33,277 nucleotides of DNA. Origin: Modestobacter sp. DSM 44400 (GTDB taxonomy: Bacteria > Actinomycetota > Actinomycetes > Mycobacteriales > Geodermatophilaceae). The notes under the pieces are model-generated. The model was not told the DNA's origin, did not search any database, and saw only the letters and a program-made list of their open reading frames with translations. Positions 29,676 to 33,277 of the stretch are shown here, one piece after another. Each line of letters starts with the position of its first letter. Position 1 is the first letter of the stretch. Both the position numbers and the translations under genes were made by a program. The stretch is from NCBI RefSeq assembly GCF_900107175.1, contig NZ_FNOZ01000045.1, forward strand, positions 1-33,277, given 5' to 3'.

Positions 29676-30364
29676 CGACGGGCCTTTCGCAGGTTCGACA
29701 GGGGAGATCGAGGACGAGGTGCCGCCGGCGGGACGCCGGTGTCGGCGACGGTGGCGTAGAGCGCGAGGTCCAGCCACGGGCGTCGGGATTGCCATGGGTC
29801 CAGCGCTGCCCAGTCGGCGAGGAGGGCCGGGTAGTTCTCCGCCGGCAGCCGGGACAGCATGCTCCAGGGCGGCGCGGGGGCGGTGAGCATCCGCGACCCG
29901 AAGCCCAGCCGGCGGACGCGGCGGAGGGCGGCCAGTCGCTCGACGTCGGCGGGGGCCCAGGACAGGTGGGCGTCTTCGATCGTGACGCGCCCCCAGGCCG
30001 CAGTGGGCGCCAGGTGCTTGCGGCCGGGGTGCAGCGGCACGATCAGCGCCCGGTCCGCGCTCAGGGGGACCTCGAGGTGCTCACCGACCTCGGTAGGGGT
30101 CAGGGCCTGCAGCTGGCCGGCTCGGGTCACCAGGTGGGCGGTGGCACGCAGCGGGGGGTGCCGGTAGGCCCAAGCGCACGGCGGGCAGACGCCGGTCCGG
30201 CCGGGGTCGGCCCATCCGTCGTAGCCGGTGAAGGACCGTGAGACCACCTCGGTAGCCGCGATCAGCGGCCCGCCGGCCCCGCAGCGGGCGCAGAGGCCCT
30301 CCCGGGTGGGTGGCTCGACGTCGGGGGCGCCGGCGGCGTGCCAGGCCATCGTCAGGACGTCCAT
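29672..30364 (-). CDS. csf1: Csf1, large-subunit-like protein of type IV
   Basis: A 230-residue protein, first of the operon. Two CxxC pairs (C25-x2-C28 in LCARCGAG and C60-x2-C63 in GVCPPC) form the N-terminal zinc finger that marks Csf1. The rest includes a helical part (ADVERLAALRRVRRLGFGSRM) and a C-terminal SRLPAENYPALLADWAALDP. Csf1 is the short counterpart of Cas8 in type IV complexes. The ATG at 30364 has GAGGAG about 10 bases upstream; the frame remains open to 30547 but that part looks non-coding. The divergent methyltransferase gene starts 330 bases away. Confidence 0.8.
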   Translation of the reverse strand: MDVLTMAWHAAGAPDVEPPTREGLCARCGAGGPLIAATEVVSRSFTGYDGWADPGRTGVCPPCAWAYRHPPLRATAHLVTRAGQLQALTPTEVGEHLEVPLSADRALIVPLHPGRKHLAPTAAWGRVTIEDAHLSWAPADVERLAALRRVRRLGFGSRMLTAPAPPWSMLSRLPAENYPALLADWAALDPWQSRRPWLDLALYATVADTGVPPAAPRPRSPLSNLRKARR

Positions 30365-30694
30365 CGGCTGTGGGTCTCCTCGGGGGCGCGTGTCCGCTCC
30401 TGCCCCGAGGAGGCGGCCGGCGGGTCTCAGTCGTCTCAGGAAGGTGAGCGCTGGGCGTGCGGTGTGACCGCCGGTCGGCTCGAGGTGCGCTTGCATCGCC
30501 GCTTGGTCTTCAGGTGCGAGAGCCACCCGCCGATAGATCCAGCTCACGCCTCAGCTGAGGGCTGCACTGGCCACTGCCACCCGACCGTTGGACTGACCGT
30601 CCGACTCTGGTGCCCGCCCAGCCCGGGGCTGTGCGCCGCAGGCTGTCCGTGGCGGGTCACCGCATCGGCACGCGCCGGGTCCTACCCTCCAGCG
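30365..30694. promoter_or_regulatory. Divergent promoter region of csf1 and a methyltransferase
   Basis: No gene is supported here. It must hold the Cas operon promoter on the minus strand. A perfect 12-base palindrome, CCTCAGCTGAGG, is at 30549-30560. On the plus strand TACCCT at 30683-30688 lies 6 bases before the GTG of the methyltransferase, which fits a -10 box of a leaderless actinomycete transcript. No CRISPR-like repeats are present. Confidence 0.45.
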
Positions 30695-31267
30695 GTGGAT
30701 CTCCAGCCGGTGCGTGACGCGTACTCGACCATGTCTGCGCAGTACATCGGCCTGTTCGACGGCGGCTGGCAAGATCACGAGGACGACACTGCTCTCGTGC
30801 GGCGGCACCTGACCGGACTTTCCGGACCGGTGCTTGACCTTGGTTGCGGGCCCGGTCACTGGACCGCCTATCTGCACTCCTTGGGCGCACAGGTCACGGG
30901 CGTCGACATGGTCCCCGAGTTCATCGCGCACGCTCAGGCAACTCATCCCGGCCCGGAGTTCCAGCTCGGCTCGATGACCGAACTGGATGTTCCCGAGCAC
31001 TCCGTGGCAGGGATCCTCTCCTGGTACTCGACCATCCACCTGCCGCCGCCGGAACTCGACCGCGTGCTCACCGTGTTCCGCCAGCTCCTCCACTCCTCCG
31101 GCGTGCTCGTCGTCGGCTTCTTCGACAGCGACGACGACGTGGCCGGGTTCGACCACAAGGTCGTCACCGCCTACCGCTGGCCCGTCGACACCTTCTCCCT
31201 TGACAACTTCCGGGGTTCCGATCTTGAGGCGATCCGAAATTTCAGAGGTGGCTGTCACGCTGCTTGA
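30695..31267 (+). CDS. Class I SAM methyltransferase, probably 3'-truncated
   Basis: A SAM-dependent methyltransferase of 190 residues. VDLQPVRDAYSTMSAQYIGL starts the protein; LDLGCGPGHWTAYL is motif I, VTGVDMVPEFIAHA motif II and GILSWYSTIHLPPPEL motif IV. The start is GTG at 30695, with a TACCCT box just before it that suggests leaderless translation. After WPVDTFS (about 31199) the sequence LDNFRGSDLEAIRN does not look like the usual last strand and helix of this family, so the end seems replaced. The substrate is unknown. Confidence 0.7.
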   Translation: MDLQPVRDAYSTMSAQYIGLFDGGWQDHEDDTALVRRHLTGLSGPVLDLGCGPGHWTAYLHSLGAQVTGVDMVPEFIAHAQATHPGPEFQLGSMTELDVPEHSVAGILSWYSTIHLPPPELDRVLTVFRQLLHSSGVLVVGFFDSDDDVAGFDHKVVTAYRWPVDTFSLDNFRGSDLEAIRNFRGGCHAA

Positions 31268-31340
31268 GCACCACCACCTCGCCGTGGGCGCAGTCGGCTG
31301 ACGGCTTTCGGCAACGTCATCTAGGAGACCTTGCCCGTAC

Positions 31341-31548
31341 GGCATCCAGCTCCGGCAGCCTCTGGCCGGCGACATCATCGGTAGCAAGATCACCATCGCG
31401 GCCATCGGCACCGCGTTCGAGGCCAGCTACGGCTGACATCTGGTCAACGGCGACACCGCGGTGGACACGAGCTTCTTCCAGTCCGGTTCCATGGGCACGC
31501 TGGAATCATTCGTTCACGAGGCCGGCGTCTCCACCGACTACATGGCCA
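31341..31548 (+). pseudogene. Gmad2-type immunoglobulin-like domain remnant
   Basis: A frame with IQLRQPLAGDIIGSKITIAA, TAFEASYG, then TGA at 31434-31436, then HLVNGDTAVDTSFFQSGSMG. This pattern (LxxPxxGDxxG...FEAxxxxxLVNGDxxVxxxxFxxxGSMG) is that of the Ig-like domain found in spore-germination and other secreted proteins. There is no start codon and one internal stop (TGG to TGA would restore Trp), so it is decayed. Confidence 0.5.
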
Positions 31549-31800
31549 CGCCCAGACCCCCAGGCTGCGCCGGCCAGCGCAGGTGGGCGGACTGCTGTCA
31601 CGGGCCACCACGTACGAACGGCCACGAGCAGCACGATCGCGGCCGGCAGCGCCGCACCCGCGATGTGCTGGGCGGTGGTCGAGGGGAACATCGCCAACAG
31701 GCCGTAGCCCAGCCAGTCAGTGGTGACCAGCACGCCCACGGCCACCAGGGGCACAGCCGGCCGCTGCGAACACCAGCCACCCCACCCACCGCGGTGCCAT
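31506..31800 (-). pseudogene. Small membrane protein, frameshifted
   Basis: The ATG at 31800 gives MAPRWVGWLVFAAA; after a one-base shift near 31756 the frame VPLVAVGVLVTTDWLGYGLL, then AGAALPAAIVLLVAVRTWW follows. Two or three hydrophobic helices are visible. It overlaps the Gmad2 remnant at its end, which looks fused to unrelated sequence. Function unknown; probably a relic. Confidence 0.4.
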
Positions 31801-32270
31801 CTCGACAGCGCCGCTCGAGGCGGTCCGCCGCCTGGAGCGGGGTCGGCGAGGCTTCGACGTGGTCACTGGATCTCCAAGCGCTGTCCTGGGTCGGGCCGCG
31901 GCGAAGCCGGGCTCGGGCCGGCTGGTGCTGCCCGGCCGGCCCAGCAGACCTCAGCGGCACCCCCCACAGGGCTCTGACACACCGTCTCAGCGCCGGGCGG
32001 CGGCCGGCCGGCTCGCCGGCTGTTCCACCGCGGCCTTCCCCTGGCGGCCTCCACTGCCACAGCTAGAGAACGCGGCGATAACGATGCGATCACGGGCCTG
32101 CTTCGCTCATTTCATAGGACCGCTGCACCCCATGCCGGGTGTACCGGTCCCACATTTCCGGTGGACAAGCCGGTATGCGCCAAACAATCGCCCTAGAATG
32201 GGATTCGCGGGTACCAACCCAGGGGCGCGCACCGAGGGACCTGACCAGTCCCGCGAAATGAGGAGTGAGA
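31801..32270 (+). promoter_or_regulatory. Upstream region and leader of the last hypothetical gene
   Basis: No gene is supported from 31801 to 32190. TAGAAT at 32194-32199 is a good -10 box, although no clear -35 was found. CCTGACCAG starts at 32240, and the wider block with ACCGAGGG and CCCGCG around it matches the leader inside the replication ORF (15247-15270). AGGAG at 32261-32265 is the ribosome site for the ATG at 32271. Confidence 0.5.
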
Positions 32271-33017
32271 ATGTCGGAATCGGCAGTGAGTGTCGCTCAA
32301 GACCTGCTCGGGCGGAGTTATTATCTGCCCGACCGGGGAGTCATCGGCGAGGCGGTGGCGGTGGCGACCACCGGGCTGACGACGGTGACCGTGGCCGGCC
32401 AACAAGAGGAGGACGTGGCCGGGGCCGTGGTGCTGCCCCGGCTCGGTGAGTCGGTGTGGATCGCCGAGGGGCGTGAGACGCCGCTGCACGGGCGGTGGAT
32501 CGGTCTGCGGACGCCGCTGGTGGCCGGGGAGCCGGTGACTGCCCGGGTGCTGTGTGCCGGGGCCATGGTGGAGCACACCGCCCAGGCGCGGGTCTTCGAC
32601 GCCAGGGTGACGCGGATGGTCGCGGGTGAGGACGGCCCGGCTTCGCCGCGCAGCGGCCTGCACGCGGTCGCCCAACTAGCGGCGATGCTGGACCAGCAAG
32701 AGGTCCAGCACGCGCGGTGGAAGGCCGAGTTCGCCGAGGCCGCCGGGCGCCGAGCCACGGACATGGACCTGTGCGGGCAGTTCGACGACTTCATGCGCGA
32801 GTGGAACCTGCCGGGCCGCACGCGGTCCTACACGGTGCTCGTCGACACCAGCCAGCTCGTGCGCCTCACCGTGGAGGCCGAGAGCGAGTTGGACGCCGAG
32901 GAGCTGGTGACGGACGCGATGGTCCGGGAGGCGCGCAGCGCCGATGCGAACCGCGCCGATGCGAACCGCGCCGATGCGCTGACGTGGAGCGTGTCCCGGA
33001 TCGACCTGGAGGACTGA
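32271..33017 (+). CDS. Hypothetical protein with ADANR repeats
   Basis: A 248-residue protein with no family I know. The ATG at 32271 has AGGAG 5 bases upstream. The first half is rich in beta-forming Val and Thr (GEAVAVATTGLTTVTVAG); the middle is helical (QLAAMLDQQEVQHARWKAEF); the C-terminal part (YTVLVDTSQLVRLTVEAESE) resembles a short alpha/beta domain. Near the end ADANR is repeated 2.6 times because of a 15-base DNA repeat (about 32938-32979). It is the last complete gene of the window. Confidence 0.55.
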   Translation: MSESAVSVAQDLLGRSYYLPDRGVIGEAVAVATTGLTTVTVAGQQEEDVAGAVVLPRLGESVWIAEGRETPLHGRWIGLRTPLVAGEPVTARVLCAGAMVEHTAQARVFDARVTRMVAGEDGPASPRSGLHAVAQLAAMLDQQEVQHARWKAEFAEAAGRRATDMDLCGQFDDFMREWNLPGRTRSYTVLVDTSQLVRLTVEAESELDAEELVTDAMVREARSADANRADANRADALTWSVSRIDLED

Positions 33018-33023
33018 CCGCAC

Positions 33024-33139
33024 ATGGACGTGGTGATCCACACCAGTGACCCGGACGCGGTGGACCGGACAACATTCGGGCGCCGCTGGAGGCCGAGGAC
33101 TACTTCGTCCTCACCGTGACCGTGAACCCGAGGCAATGA
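33024..33139 (+). pseudogene. Small ORF, apparently frameshifted
   Basis: The ATG at 33024, 6 bases after the previous stop, gives MDVVIHTSDPDAVDR. Near 33068-33070 (GG of CCGGAC) a missing base leaves the natural ending DNIRAPLEAEDYFVLTVTVN in another frame, with a TGA at 33137-33139. As one frame it would be about 38 residues. Function unknown; it may encode a small partner of the preceding protein. Confidence 0.45.
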
Positions 33140-33159
33140 CCTCGGGCACGTGATACCCA

Positions 33160-33207
33160 GGAATGGCGCGGGCCGGATACCTTCCCCGATTCAGCCCGCG
33201 CCATTCC
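33160..33207 (+). terminator. 14-bp hairpin after the last gene
   Basis: GGAATGGCGCGGGC (33160-33173) pairs perfectly with GCCCGCGCCATTCC (33194-33207) around 20 bases. CACTTCTTTTC follows, so it may work as an intrinsic terminator for the 32271 gene. It is also the first of the hairpins at the end of the window. Confidence 0.6.
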
Positions 33208-33214
33208 CGCACTT

Positions 33215-33263
33215 CTTTTCGGCTTGCCGAAAAGCCCTTCGGCCCGGGCGCGCAGCGCCCGGG
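33215..33263. repeat. Tandem hairpins, telomere-like
   Basis: CTTTTCGGC (33215-33223) and GCCGAAAAG (33226-33234) form a hairpin with a 2-base loop. CCCGGGCGC (33243-33251) and GCGCCCGGG (33255-33263) form one with the loop GCA. On the minus strand this reads GCTGCGC in the loop region, the central motif of several actinomycete linear-replicon ends. Confidence 0.5.
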
Positions 33264-33277
33264 TACAGCGCCGCAGG

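Larger units (their letters stand above)
26408..30364 (-). other. Type IV-B CRISPR-Cas operon (no array seen)
   Basis: On the minus strand, csf1, a small Cys/His protein, cas11, csf2, csf3 and a cysH-like gene overlap or lie within 10 bases of one another, so they form one operon. Having a CysH-like gene instead of DinG or Cas10, and no repeat array, matches subtype IV-B. Neither cas1, cas2 nor a cas6-type gene is present. The neighbouring sequence holds no repeats of 20 bases or more. Confidence 0.85.

Noticed and set aside
30338-30694. Longer start for the methyltransferase
   Set aside because: The region overlaps the csf1 start region and lacks protein-like sequence. The GTG at 30695 starts the known fold and has a -10 box just before it.

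Overview
The window is a very GC-rich actinomycete sequence: GTG starts are common, genes overlap as GTGA or ATGA, and it encodes a WhiB-family protein and alanine-rich lipoproteins. The genus cannot be fixed from the sequence. The content looks like accessory DNA, probably a plasmid and possibly a linear one, rather than core chromosome. No tRNA, rRNA or CRISPR repeat array was seen.

Layout. (1) 1-3.8 kb holds small housekeeping-type genes: a P-loop kinase-like gene with an in-frame stop, a trans-aconitate methyltransferase (tam), a ChrR-type cupin, a GNAT acetyltransferase and a MOSC protein. (2) 3.9-7.3 kb is a Tn5053/Tn402-like transposon (serine resolvase, DDE transposase TniA, frameshifted ATPase TniB) whose right part is lost. 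(3) 7.3-9.8 kb is gene debris around one intact lipoprotein gene: fragments of a CcdA-like membrane protein, an FAD disulfide oxidoreductase and a DsbA-like protein. (4) 9.9-19.8 kb is a replication module. It has an iteron-like cluster, a small basic protein, and an 1836-residue protein joining a CHC2 zinc-finger/TOPRIM primase, a P-loop ATPase and a C-terminal half resembling the Streptomyces telomere protein Tap. This is followed without a gap by a Tpg-like (terminal protein) gene, a second HTH gene, and small genes including one with an ADP-ribosyltransferase-like fold. (5) 20-24.3 kb has a lipoprotein, a broken hypothetical gene, a prepilin peptidase with an internal stop, a DNA-binding protein and a WhiB operon. 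(6) 24.5-26.3 kb is an AT-rich foreign gene. (7) 26.4-30.4 kb, minus strand, is a complete type IV-B CRISPR-Cas operon: csf1, a small zinc-binding protein, cas11, csf2, csf3 and a CysH-like gene. (8) 30.7-33.3 kb has a methyltransferase, decayed fragments, a hypothetical gene and a final run of hairpins that resembles an actinomycete linear-replicon telomere.

How the parts may fit together (inference). Tap and Tpg are the proteins that cap linear Streptomyces replicons, and type IV-B systems are typically plasmid-borne without an array. Both fit a linear or formerly linear plasmid whose replication genes are joined to an array-less Cas complex. A conserved leader (CATTTGACAGTYCGCAGC, then CCTGACCAG before a Shine-Dalgarno site) stands before the WhiB gene and inside the large replication ORF just before a good internal start. 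Its CCTGACCAG part also stands before the last hypothetical gene, which suggests shared regulation. Several genes carry one-base frameshifts or single stop codons. They cluster in the debris zones while the 5.5-kb ORF is intact, so decay is at least as likely as sequencing error.
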